DNA of 13,634 bases from Halovenus sp. (GCA_028274925.1 JAQCNR010000015.1:1-13634), one strand, 5' to 3'; positions 1 to 7,613 are shown, numbered from the stretch's first letter. Notes: generated by a model from the sequence alone, not told the origin. Program-made: numbers and translations.

Positions 1-42
1 ATCGTCTAGGCCGTCAATTCCGGTTTTGGTTAGTTCAATCAT
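1..42 (-). CDS. Partial 5' end of a probable KaiC/RecA-like ATPase gene
   Basis: Only the first 14 codons are visible and they run open to the window edge. The ATG lies two bases after the cheW stop, so the gene is almost certainly co-transcribed and translationally coupled with cheW. The visible peptide is MIELTKTGIDGLDD. The TGIxGLDxx pattern is the N-terminal signature of KaiC/RadA-like ATPases, where it precedes a glycine-rich segment and the Walker A loop. KaiC-domain proteins in haloarchaea are often annotated as regulators or 'HTR-like' signalling proteins, so a role near chemotaxis is plausible but inferred. Fourteen residues are little evidence: the reading frame and spacing are seen, the family is a motif guess. 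Confidence 0.5.
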   Translation of the reverse strand, partial: MIELTKTGIDGLDD

Positions 43-44
43 AC

Positions 45-470
45 CTACGAGTGCACCCTCTGGGGATCGACCCAGATAACGAAATCACCTTCTCCCTGTT
101 TGATAACTCCTTTGATCGCTTCCTTGTCTTCGGCGGGAGATTGGTCGACATTGCTGTAATCAACCTGTACAACCTGCTTAACTTCGTCGACGAGCCAGCC
201 TGCAGCGCCTGCGTTGTCAGTTATCTCTGGGTCGTAGACGATGATCCGCTCAGCCTCCCGACCAGCGTCGTCGATGTTGAAGACGGTTTTGGGGTTGACA
301 ATCGAGGTCGTCCGTCCGCGGAGGTCCATCACGCCTTCGACGTGTGCCGGCGAGTTCGGCACCTTGGTTAGGTCGCCGACATCAACGATTTCAGTCACGT
401 AGTCGATACTCACACAGTACGTCTCTTCCCCTAGCTCGAATTCGAGGACTTGTCCATTTGTTCCTGTCAT
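45..470 (-). CDS. cheW: Chemotaxis coupling protein CheW
   Basis: Cytoplasmic scaffold that links transducer (MCP) tips to the kinase CheA. The 141-residue product is a single CheW-like domain. It opens with VLEFELGEETYCVSIDYV (residues 8-25), the usual first strands of the family, and carries the VEGVMDLRGRTTSIV segment (44-58) that corresponds to the conserved NLRG region. Length fits the family. I chose the start at 470 because GGAGG sits 8 nt upstream and the homologous part begins a few residues later. In-frame ATGs at 539 and 572 would add 23 or 34 residues with no family resemblance. It is divergent from the cheBAR operon and is followed two bases later by the KaiC-like start. Confidence 0.93.
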   Translation of the reverse strand: MTGTNGQVLEFELGEETYCVSIDYVTEIVDVGDLTKVPNSPAHVEGVMDLRGRTTSIVNPKTVFNIDDAGREAERIIVYDPEITDNAGAAGWLVDEVKQVVQVDYSNVDQSPAEDKEAIKGVIKQGEGDFVIWVDPQRVHS

Positions 471-555
471 CGCGTAACCCTCCTGCACAATGCAGGTCTG
501 ACGGCGGAATCCGCTACCGTCGTCCGGTTGTCTATCCATAAGGACCTCTTGATGT

Positions 556-564
556 AACTTAAAT
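556..564 (-). promoter_or_regulatory. Candidate cheW TATA box
   Basis: On the minus strand the sequence reads ATTTAAGTT. Archaeal transcription starts about 26 nt downstream of the box centre, which would be near position 534. That gives a leader of about 65 nt to the cheW start at 470, with GGAGG at its end. A nearly leaderless start at the ATG at 539 is the alternative, but its spacing to the box (about 21 nt) is shorter than in the other promoters here. Confidence 0.45.
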
Positions 565-604
565 CTGCCCACTGGACTATCACATTTGATTACGCGGGCG
601 GAGT

Positions 605-612
605 CTTTATTT
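605..612 (+). promoter_or_regulatory. Candidate TATA box of the cheBAR operon
   Basis: CTTTATTT is the only clear A/T-rich element on the plus strand in the 219-bp gap between the divergent cheW and cheB starts. It predicts transcription from about position 634 and a leader of about 55 nt before the cheB ATG. The leader contains the hairpin at 635-655 and the cheB Shine-Dalgarno sequence. Confidence 0.5.
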
Positions 613-634
613 GATGACTGGGCGGAATACGAAT

Positions 635-655
635 CGAGAATGCTGACGATTCTCG
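635..655. repeat. Perfect 7-bp inverted repeat in the cheB leader
   Basis: The arms are CGAGAAT (635-641) and ATTCTCG (649-655), separated by a 7-nt spacer. They start right at the transcription start predicted from the TATA-like box at 605-612. The element may be a hairpin at the very 5' end of the che operon mRNA, or a DNA operator where a dimeric regulator would block initiation. There is no T-run after it, so it does not look like a terminator. Confidence 0.6.
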
Positions 656-689
656 GACAGCAGCCGAGTCGGTGGCAGGTGAGCGGGCG

Positions 690-1775
690 ATGACTCGGGC
701 CGTCGTCGCCGACGACTCACACTTCATGCGGAGTGTCATCTCCGATATCCTCAACGACGGTGGGATCGAGGTGGTGGCACAGGCCCGCAACGGTGTCGAA
801 GCGGTCGAAGCGGTACACGAACACCGGCCTGATGTCGTGACGATGGACGTCGAGATGCCCGAAATGAACGGGATTGAGGCCGTCGAGCAGATCATGGACG
901 AGGTGCCGACACCAATTTTGATGTTGTCGGCTCACACCGGCGAGAACGACGACGTGACCTTCCAGGCGCTGGATAAGGGCGCAGTGGACTTCTTCACCAA
1001 ACCCGGCGGCGAAGTGTCGATGGAGATGTCTCGACTCGAAGACCAGTTAGTCGACATCGTCTCCTCAGTCGCCGAGGCGAGCGTTGGGCCGAGTCGGGAG
1101 AGCGCGGGGAACCCGGACTCCACGGAGTCGACAGCTGTGTCTTCCCGGAGCGGGTCCGAGCGGAGCGCGGACGAGTACGTGGAGAATCCGACGCTACTGA
1201 TTGGCTCCTCGACTGGCGGCCCGAAGATGGTCGAGCAGGTCATGTCAGAACTCCCGCTCGACGCGGAGTTCCGAGTGCTGATCGTCCAGCACATGCCAGA
1301 GGGATTCACCGGTCGGTTTGCCGACCGAATCGACTCTCGGAGTGATTACGATGTTAGAGAAGGGACTGACGGCGACCGCATCGGCGCTGGAGAAGCGCTG
1401 GTCGCGCCCGGCGACAGCCACATGCTGGTCTCGAACTACCACGCCGGGCGACTTCGAGTCAAACTGACCGACGACCCACCGGTCAACAGCGTCCGACCAG
1501 CCGTCGATATGACGATGTCGAGCGCGGCAGAGGTCATCGAGGACCCGATGGTCGGCGTCATCCTCACGGGGATGGGGGAAGACGGTGCTGCCGGGATCAA
1601 ATCGATCAAAGCAGTCGGCGGGAAAACGATCGCACAGGACGAGGAAACATCAGCAGTGTTCGGGATGCCAAAGCGGGCAATCGAGACGGGATACGTCGAC
1701 AGTATCTTGCCGATCAGTGAGATTCCCGACGGGATTCTCGACGCTATCGAGCGCGACAGACAAGAGGTGAACTAA
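690..1775 (+). CDS. cheB: Chemotaxis response regulator and protein-glutamate methylesterase CheB
   Basis: Removes methyl groups from (and can deamidate) glutamyl sites on transducers once its receiver domain is phosphorylated by CheA, giving adaptation. The receiver domain (about 1-125) has the acidic pair D8/D9, phosphoacceptor D53 in TMDVEMP, S80 and K104. A polar linker (about 130-165) leads to the esterase domain with the GSSTGG nucleophile motif (probable Ser174), H201 in QHMP, and D298 in TGMGEDGA, the expected Ser-His-Asp triad. At 361 residues the length is typical and all key residues are present. The ATG at 690 is preceded by AGGTGA with a 7-nt gap. A GTG at 672 in the same frame would add six residues but lies upstream of that site. 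It is the first gene of the operon. Confidence 0.96.
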   Translation: MTRAVVADDSHFMRSVISDILNDGGIEVVAQARNGVEAVEAVHEHRPDVVTMDVEMPEMNGIEAVEQIMDEVPTPILMLSAHTGENDDVTFQALDKGAVDFFTKPGGEVSMEMSRLEDQLVDIVSSVAEASVGPSRESAGNPDSTESTAVSSRSGSERSADEYVENPTLLIGSSTGGPKMVEQVMSELPLDAEFRVLIVQHMPEGFTGRFADRIDSRSDYDVREGTDGDRIGAGEALVAPGDSHMLVSNYHAGRLRVKLTDDPPVNSVRPAVDMTMSSAAEVIEDPMVGVILTGMGEDGAAGIKSIKAVGGKTIAQDEETSAVFGMPKRAIETGYVDSILPISEIPDGILDAIERDRQEVN

Positions 1776-1777
1776 CA

Positions 1778-3751
1778 ATGGACGACCAGTATCTGGATGC
1801 ATTCATTCGCGAAAGTGAGGAAGAAATTACGAAACTAAACAACTCCCTGCTGGAGCTGGAGTCTGATCCGGAAAACCGCGAGGCGATGGATCAGATTTTC
1901 CGGACAGCACACACGCTGAAGGGGAACTTCGGTGCGATGGGCTTCGAGGGCGCCTCGAACCTCGCGCACGCGATGGAGGATTTACTGGACGAGATGCGCG
2001 ACGGCAACATGTCCGTCACGCCAGAGGTGATGGACCTCATCTTCCAGGGAGTCGACGAAATCGAGGCTATCGTCGGCCAAATCGAGTCCGAGGGGCAGGC
2101 GAACACGGATACCAGTGAGACGGTCACCCAACTCCGAAACGTCCTCGAAGGCGGCGCAGAGGCCGCAGGCGGGGCCGCCGCCGACAGTGACACGGTTGAG
2201 GCCAGTGCGGACGCATCCAGTGGATCGGAGTTCGGTGCCGACGCTGACCTCAGCAGTGTCGATATCGACGTCGACGATGTTGACCGGGTTGCCTACGTCG
2301 ACGTTGATCTGGGCGACACAGATATGCCCGGTGTCGACACAATGTTCGCGATGGAATCCGTCGAGGAAATGTTCGATATCCTCGCGACCGACCCAGACCG
2401 AACCGATATCGAGGATGGCGACTACGAGGACACCTTCGGGCTGTATCTGGATACTGATGACCTCGGCCGAGTCGACGCAGAACTCGACTCTGTCGGCCAG
2501 ATTTCGGCCACTGCTGTCGAGGATGTCACCGACGACATCGTCTCAGGTATCGGCAGTGATGGGAGTTCAGACGCAGCGGCTGAGGACGAGCATTCGGTGG
2601 ACGAGATCAAATCAGTCCGCGTCGATGTCGACCAACTCGATGACCTGCACGGACTGGTCGAACAACTGGTCACCTCACGAATCAAGTTGCGGCGAGCGGT
2701 CGAAGACGAGAATATGGATTCGGCCGAGGAGACGCTGAACGAACTCGACAAGATCACCGGCAGTCTCCAGAATACGGTGATGGATATGCGGCTCATCCCG
2801 CTGAAGAAAGTTGTCGGAAAGTTCCCACGGATGGTCCGGGACCTCTCACGAGAACTCGGCAAAGAGGTCGACTTCGAGATTGAGGGCGAGGAAATCGAAC
2901 TCGACCGGACAATCCTGACCGAGATTTCGGACCCGCTGATGCACATTATCCGAAACTCGCTGGACCACGGTGTCGAGGCTCCCGAAACGCGTGTCGAGAA
3001 CGGCAAACCCCCGCAGGGGAACGTGACGCTCAGAGCCTCCCGCGAGCGCGACCACGTCGTCATTCAGGTCGAAGACGACGGCGCAGGACTCGATGTTGAC
3101 GGCATCAAAAAGACCGCAATCGAGAACGATGTCCGGTCGGCCGACGAACTGGAGATGATGGACAACTCCGAGATTTACGATCTCGTCTTCCACCCCGGTT
3201 TCTCGACGACTAACGAAGTAACCGATACGAGTGGTCGCGGGGTCGGGATGGACGTTGTCCACGACACTGTCACGCGCCTCGATGGCTCTGTGGATGTCGA
3301 CAGCACGCCCGGCGAGGGGACGACAGTTTCGCTGCGCCTGCCGGTGACGATGGCCATCGTGAAGGTGCTGTTCGTGCAGGTGGGCAACGAGGAGTACGGC
3401 ATTCCGATCAAGAATGTCGACGAGATCACCCGGACCGACGACATCCAGCAGGTCAACGGCCGCGAGGTCATCAAACAAAACGACGAGATCTATCCAGTTG
3501 TCGACCTCGGAGGTACCTTCGACGTGCCGGGCCGGAAAGCAACCGACGGTGGCACGGAAGGCGGCGAGATGCTCGTCCGGATCCGCGAATCCGAGCGACA
3601 GATTGCGTTGCGCTGTGACGCGGTCAACGCACAGGAAGAAGTCGTGGTCAAACCACTGGAAGGGATTCTCAGCGGGACGCCCGGACTCTCCGGGACGGCA
3701 GTGCTCGGTGACGGAAACATCGTGCACATCCTCGACGTGGTGACGCTATGA
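1778..3751 (+). CDS. cheA: Chemotaxis histidine kinase CheA
   Basis: Receptor-controlled kinase that autophosphorylates and passes phosphate to CheY and CheB. The 657 residues show the full order of domains: HPt/P1 with H45 in FRTAHTLKGN; an acidic linker (about 125-165); a probable P2 CheY/CheB-docking domain (about 168-258, starting RVAYVDVDLGDTD); P3 dimerisation helices (about 278-340); P4 ATPase with N-box HIIRNSLDHG (389-398, Asn393), G1 DDGAG (433-437), F-box FHPGFST (471-477) and G2 GRGVG (486-490); and a CheW-like P5 (about 522-657). Nothing essential is missing. The gene starts two bases after the cheB stop, with AGGTGA overlapping the end of cheB 7 nt upstream. The P2 assignment rests on position and pattern only. 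Confidence 0.97.
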   Translation: MDDQYLDAFIRESEEEITKLNNSLLELESDPENREAMDQIFRTAHTLKGNFGAMGFEGASNLAHAMEDLLDEMRDGNMSVTPEVMDLIFQGVDEIEAIVGQIESEGQANTDTSETVTQLRNVLEGGAEAAGGAAADSDTVEASADASSGSEFGADADLSSVDIDVDDVDRVAYVDVDLGDTDMPGVDTMFAMESVEEMFDILATDPDRTDIEDGDYEDTFGLYLDTDDLGRVDAELDSVGQISATAVEDVTDDIVSGIGSDGSSDAAAEDEHSVDEIKSVRVDVDQLDDLHGLVEQLVTSRIKLRRAVEDENMDSAEETLNELDKITGSLQNTVMDMRLIPLKKVVGKFPRMVRDLSRELGKEVDFEIEGEEIELDRTILTEISDPLMHIIRNSLDHGVEAPETRVENGKPPQGNVTLRASRERDHVVIQVEDDGAGLDVDGIKKTAIENDVRSADELEMMDNSEIYDLVFHPGFSTTNEVTDTSGRGVGMDVVHDTVTRLDGSVDVDSTPGEGTTVSLRLPVTMAIVKVLFVQVGNEEYGIPIKNVDEITRTDDIQQVNGREVIKQNDEIYPVVDLGGTFDVPGRKATDGGTEGGEMLVRIRESERQIALRCDAVNAQEEVVVKPLEGILSGTPGLSGTAVLGDGNIVHILDVVTL

Positions 3752-4554
3752 GCACGCAGGACGACCGCTTCGACGACCTGCTGTCGTACATCGGGCGCGA
3801 ACTCGATTTCGAGACGGACTTCTACAACAACTCCTATCTGGACCGCCGGATCACCGCTCGCATGCGTCGCACCGATATCGAAGAGTACGGCGCGTACCAG
3901 CGTCTCCTCGACCGCGACGACGAAGAAAAGGACGCGCTACTCGACTCGCTGTCGATCAACGTGACTGGCTTCTTCCGGAACCCCGACGCGTGGGAGAAAC
4001 TCCGACCGGTGCTCAGGGAGTTAACCGACAACAACCGGCGGGTCCGAATCTGGTCGGCCCCGTGTGCCGACGGGAGAGAGCCGTACTCGATTGCGATGCT
4101 GGCGCTCGACGACGACGAGATAGCTGACCACCGAATCGAAATCACGGCGACAGATATTAACCACGACACGCTCGCGGACGCCCGTGCGGGCGTCTACGAA
4201 ACGTCACAGACGAGCGATATCGCAGAGGAACTCGAACCACTCGATGACTACCAACTATACGTTGACCAGGACGAAAACCAGTTCACGGTCAAAGACCGCG
4301 TCAAAGACCTCGTTAGCTTCGAGCAACACGACCTCATCAGAGGCGACGAAAAGACTGACTTCGATTTGGTACTCTGTCGCAACCTGCTCATCTACATCGA
4401 TTCGTCGTTCAAGGTGCCGATTTTCGAGACGATTCGGGGCTCACTGCGGACCGATGGCTACCTGATGATCGGGATGACAGAGACGCTCCCGACGGAGTGT
4501 CGTGACGACTTCGAACCGGTCTACAAACAACAACGAATCTACCGACGGAGCTAA
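3748..4554 (+). CDS. cheR: Chemotaxis protein methyltransferase CheR
   Basis: Uses S-adenosylmethionine to methylate glutamates on transducers and opposes CheB. The 268-residue protein has the N-terminal helical domain (about 1-75), the family segment NVTGFFRNPDAW (71-82), the SAM-binding loop region IWSAPCADGREPYSIAM (101-117), ATDIN (134-138) where the acidic residue contacts SAM, and CRNLLIYID (210-218). No extra TPR or pentapeptide tail is visible. The canonical loop reads SAGCSTGEE in bacteria; SAPCADGRE here is a mild divergence but keeps the SAM-loop shape. The start overlaps the cheA stop as ATGA, which indicates translational coupling. Confidence 0.95.
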   Translation: MSTQDDRFDDLLSYIGRELDFETDFYNNSYLDRRITARMRRTDIEEYGAYQRLLDRDDEEKDALLDSLSINVTGFFRNPDAWEKLRPVLRELTDNNRRVRIWSAPCADGREPYSIAMLALDDDEIADHRIEITATDINHDTLADARAGVYETSQTSDIAEELEPLDDYQLYVDQDENQFTVKDRVKDLVSFEQHDLIRGDEKTDFDLVLCRNLLIYIDSSFKVPIFETIRGSLRTDGYLMIGMTETLPTECRDDFEPVYKQQRIYRRS

Positions 4555-5792
4555 TGTCGCTGTTCCAGCACGAGCGTGACGGCAACGCACAACAGATCAT
4601 CCAGGCGCTGCACAACTCAGACAGTCCAGAGGTCCGGAAACGGGCCGCAGAGATTCTCGGCCGGATGGACGAACACGAGGACCGCGGCGATATCATCACC
4701 GCGCTGGTCCGTGCCGTGCAGGAAGATGAGTCTGATGCTGTCGTAGCCACAGCAGTCGATGGATTGGACGAACTCGGCCAGGAGGCTCTGGAGGAACTTA
4801 TCACGAGCATGGCCGACCTCGATATCGGCGATGACGCGGCCGACTGGGCGAAAGCCAAGGCATTCGTCCGCGCACTGAACGCCGACCTGCCAGAACTCCG
4901 CATGGCTGCGGCGAACGCGATTGGCGAACTCGAAGTGCCGGACGCCGTTCCGAAGGTTGTCGAGCGCTTCGATGACCCAGACCCTCGTGTGCGTGCCCGC
5001 GCCGCTCGCGCCTGTCGACAGATTGGCGACGCTCGGGCCACCGAGCCACTGACTGGACTGCTGGGCGACCCGAAAGCCGCCGTCCGCGTCGAGGCTGCCG
5101 AAGCGCTGGGCCGAATCGGCAACCGGCAGGCGCTGCAAGCACTGCTCCAGTTGTACGACGACGGCGACGAGCGGGTTCGCCGGATCGCAGTCCGTGGCTT
5201 CGGCCAGTTCCGCAACGACAACCCGGTCACGTATCTCGCCGAAGCATTGACCGACGAGTCTGCGCCAGTTCGTCGGACCGCTGTGTTCTCGCTTATCGAG
5301 TTGCTCTCGAACGTGCCGACGGAGCAGAGCCACCAGATCCGCGAGACGGTTGTCGACGAACTCTCTGAGAGTGAGGACAACTCCGTTATCGACCCGCTGG
5401 TCGAGATTCTCGACGCCGGAACGAAAGCGGCCCAGCGCCGGAACACGGCGTGGCTGCTCGGTCGAGTGATGGAAAACGACGAACACCGTGCGGGCGTCGA
5501 CGCCCTGGTTGACACGCTGGAGTCCGGTGGAAAGATGACCAAACAGTTCGCGGCAACCAGTCTCGCCGAAGTCGGCGGAACCTACACCGAGGAACAACTG
5601 CTCGAACTGGCGACCGACGACAATCAAGATAGTGACGCCCGTGCGCAGGCGGTGTTTACCCTCGGCAAGATTGGCAACGAGGATACCGCCGAAGAGATCG
5701 AGCGACTACTTGACCGGACGGACGACGAACAGGTGCGACAGCGCGCCTTCTCTGCGCTGTCGAAACTCGGCGGACACGCACAGACTGGCTAA
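4554..5792 (+). CDS. HEAT-repeat protein of the che cluster (OE2401F-like)
   Basis: Solenoid protein of 412 residues with no catalytic motif, signal peptide or membrane segment. HEAT/PBS-lyase-type repeat cores of the form xxVRxxAxxxLGxIG are visible around residues 24-38, 143-159, 175-190, 205-219, 236-250, 360-375 and 391-407, with more degenerate repeats between. The family is often mis-named 'phycocyanobilin lyase' because of the repeats. By position between cheR and cheF1 it matches Halobacterium salinarum OE2401F, reported to bind Che proteins and archaellum accessory proteins and to be needed for reversals. That function is carried over by family and context. The start overlaps the cheR stop as TAATG, so it is coupled to cheR. 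Confidence 0.9.
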   Translation: MSLFQHERDGNAQQIIQALHNSDSPEVRKRAAEILGRMDEHEDRGDIITALVRAVQEDESDAVVATAVDGLDELGQEALEELITSMADLDIGDDAADWAKAKAFVRALNADLPELRMAAANAIGELEVPDAVPKVVERFDDPDPRVRARAARACRQIGDARATEPLTGLLGDPKAAVRVEAAEALGRIGNRQALQALLQLYDDGDERVRRIAVRGFGQFRNDNPVTYLAEALTDESAPVRRTAVFSLIELLSNVPTEQSHQIRETVVDELSESEDNSVIDPLVEILDAGTKAAQRRNTAWLLGRVMENDEHRAGVDALVDTLESGGKMTKQFAATSLAEVGGTYTEEQLLELATDDNQDSDARAQAVFTLGKIGNEDTAEEIERLLDRTDDEQVRQRAFSALSKLGGHAQTG

Positions 5793-5870
5793 GGATGACC
5801 CCAAACGACTGTACTGCGCCCGAACGATTAATGACTGCCTGTCCCCAACTCAGAGGTGAGACCCACAGCG

Positions 5871-6734
5871 ATGAGTGACGGTGAAAGCACGCTTGCTGAC
5901 CAGCAAGGGAAGTTCACGCAGGTTGTCAAAGACGGCAACAAAGTTCCGGATGTCGAGTGGATACCCGGACGAATCCTGCTGTCAGACAAGCGAATCGTGC
6001 TGGCGAGCAACCAGGGTAAACGCACCATCCCGCTGTCGAAGGTATCGACGATCAAGGTCAGAGACGACGCCAGCCAGCCCTTCGCCAACGTCACGAGCTA
6101 TCTCTCACTGCAGGTTGGGAACGACGTGACACTCGTTGCACCGAAGGACCACGAAGAGTTCGAGCACGAACTCTACAGTGCAGTTCTCGACGGCGAGGTG
6201 GTTATCACGAAACACCCGGCCGTCAAGGGTGGCGTCATCCAGGACGCCGAGTGGCAGAAAGGCCGAATGGCTGTCGACGAGGACCAGATTGGTCTCGCGC
6301 TGGCCGACGGCAGTTTTGTGGAGGTTGAGGTTGCCGACGTGGGTGACCTCTCCCGCAATCGCGGCGATGTACTCGATACCGAGCGGCTGTTCATCGAGGT
6401 TGAGCACACGGTTGGAAATACAGCCGTCGAGACGCATATTTCCGGCAACCAGCGCCATGTCAACATTCTCGCGGGCCTGCTCGGAAGCAATCAGGCGACC
6501 AACCCCGATGATGTCGAACTCTCCGAGCGCGAGCAGGAAGTCCTCATGGCACTGTACTCGGGCGTCTCACCGTTCCAAATTCCGCAGTTCGTCGGGATGG
6601 ACGCCGAGACGGTCGAACAGATTTACGACCAACTCATCGAGCAAGGGATTCTCGAAATCGAGCGCGAGCGCCGGGAAGTCGAACTGAAAGCTCGTGGTCG
6701 CAACGTTGCGAGCGAGGCAATGGGCGAAGAGTAG
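5871..6734 (+). CDS. cheF1: Archaeal chemotaxis adaptor CheF (DUF439), operon copy
   Basis: CheF proteins bind phosphorylated CheY and the archaellum ArlCDE proteins, linking the bacterial-type Che system to the archaeal motor (known from H. salinarum). This 287-residue copy has a GRILLSDKRIVLA strand pair at 33-45, a second EWQKGR segment at 128-132, the ITKHP segment at 112-116, and a C-terminal winged-helix-like domain (about 216-285) opening ELSEREQEVLMALYSG. The ATG at 5871 follows AGGTGA by 11 nt; an in-frame GTG at 5856 overlaps that site and is less likely. A 78-bp gap separates it from the HEAT gene. ATTAAT at 5827-5832 could be a weak internal promoter. It meets cheF2 tail to tail. 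Confidence 0.92.
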   Translation: MSDGESTLADQQGKFTQVVKDGNKVPDVEWIPGRILLSDKRIVLASNQGKRTIPLSKVSTIKVRDDASQPFANVTSYLSLQVGNDVTLVAPKDHEEFEHELYSAVLDGEVVITKHPAVKGGVIQDAEWQKGRMAVDEDQIGLALADGSFVEVEVADVGDLSRNRGDVLDTERLFIEVEHTVGNTAVETHISGNQRHVNILAGLLGSNQATNPDDVELSEREQEVLMALYSGVSPFQIPQFVGMDAETVEQIYDQLIEQGILEIERERREVELKARGRNVASEAMGEE

Positions 6735-7613
6735 TCAGACGTTGACTTCTTCGAGGTGACGGTTGACGACAATCTGTCCCTTCGGCGTGAGTCTGGTCCC
6801 GCTTGCCGTGTCGATGACGAGTTCTTTCTCTTCGAGTCGGTTCAGTACCATCGTCACGTTCGATGGGTCGAGGTCGACAATGCCCGCAAGAGAGACGCCT
6901 TCCTGCCCGCCACCGGAGTAAATTGCAGTGAGAAGCTCTTTTTCGTCAGCCGAGATTTCCACGTTTTTCAGTTCGTTCATCAACTCGGTGTACTCGAGGC
7001 GCAGATACCGCCCGAGAATCGTCATTTTCCGCGGCGTGTTCATCGCGGCCATCGTCACCATCGCCTCGCCGGAGGGCATGTGCTGGAGTTCGAGCACTGG
7101 CTGTTCCCCGCCGTTGATTTCGCGGTTCGACTGACTGAATTTCGTCACCGTTGCGAGTTCGATCTCGACCAGTTCGGCCTCTGTCTTGAACCGAACAGAC
7201 TGCGGTCGCAGGAACAACTGACAGTCGACGAATGACTCGTCGGTCACACGACCACCGACCCGCGCCGGGTGTTTGACCGACATCCGCGTCCCGTTGAGAA
7301 CTGTTTTGAACAGCACAGTGGCAAATTTCTGGATTGTCGAGTCCGCAGCCTCGACGACAGCCTTGTGTCGGCGGCCGTTCAAATCGAAAGCGACCGATAC
7401 AGTCGACTCGAAAAAGCCCTGAATCTCGTCGGGGACGTGGCCAACGGCGACATCGGTAATCGAGTTGAGCGGAATCGTCAGTCGGTCGTTGCTGTTAACT
7501 GCGAGGACGAGGCGTTTGTTACTCAACAGCACACGACCTTTCGCTGGCTCCGCGCGGGTCGCGACACTAGAGTCGAACTGTGCGACGAAGTCTGCAATGA
7601 TCGATTCCGACAT
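6735..7613 (-). CDS. cheF2: Archaeal chemotaxis adaptor CheF (DUF439), second copy
   Basis: A 292-residue paralogue of the neighbouring CheF, recognisable over its whole length: GRVLLSNKRLVLA (26-38) matches GRILLSDKRIVLA, SVKHP (112-116) matches ITKHP, and the C-terminal winged-helix-like part starts EISADEKELLTAIYSG (219-234). Its position and opposite orientation match OE2404R of H. salinarum, whose loss was reported to have a milder effect than loss of the other copy. Its stop codon directly abuts the cheF1 stop (TAG then TCA on the plus strand). No Shine-Dalgarno is close to the ATG. A weak CTTTTGATT element at 7665-7673 may be a promoter, or it may be read through from the S6e gene upstream. 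Confidence 0.9.
   Translation of the reverse strand: MSESIIADFVAQFDSSVATRAEPAKGRVLLSNKRLVLAVNSNDRLTIPLNSITDVAVGHVPDEIQGFFESTVSVAFDLNGRRHKAVVEAADSTIQKFATVLFKTVLNGTRMSVKHPARVGGRVTDESFVDCQLFLRPQSVRFKTEAELVEIELATVTKFSQSNREINGGEQPVLELQHMPSGEAMVTMAAMNTPRKMTILGRYLRLEYTELMNELKNVEISADEKELLTAIYSGGGQEGVSLAGIVDLDPSNVTMVLNRLEEKELVIDTASGTRLTPKGQIVVNRHLEEVNV

Noticed and set aside
51..371. Plus-strand frame opposite cheW
   Set aside because: cheW is clear on the minus strand and this frame has no signal for initiation or family resemblance.
2846..3727. Antisense open frame (293 residues) opposite cheA
   Set aside because: It lies entirely opposite the conserved P4-P5 part of cheA and has no recognisable motif, typical of GC-rich mirror frames.
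4409..5542. Long antisense open frame (377 residues) across the HEAT gene
   Set aside because: It is a Ser/Arg-rich shadow of a GC-rich gene with no domain signature and no promoter. The plus-strand frame has clear HEAT repeats.
4617..5627. Antisense open frame (336 residues) opposite the HEAT gene
   Set aside because: It competes with another antisense frame over the same bases and shows no family pattern.
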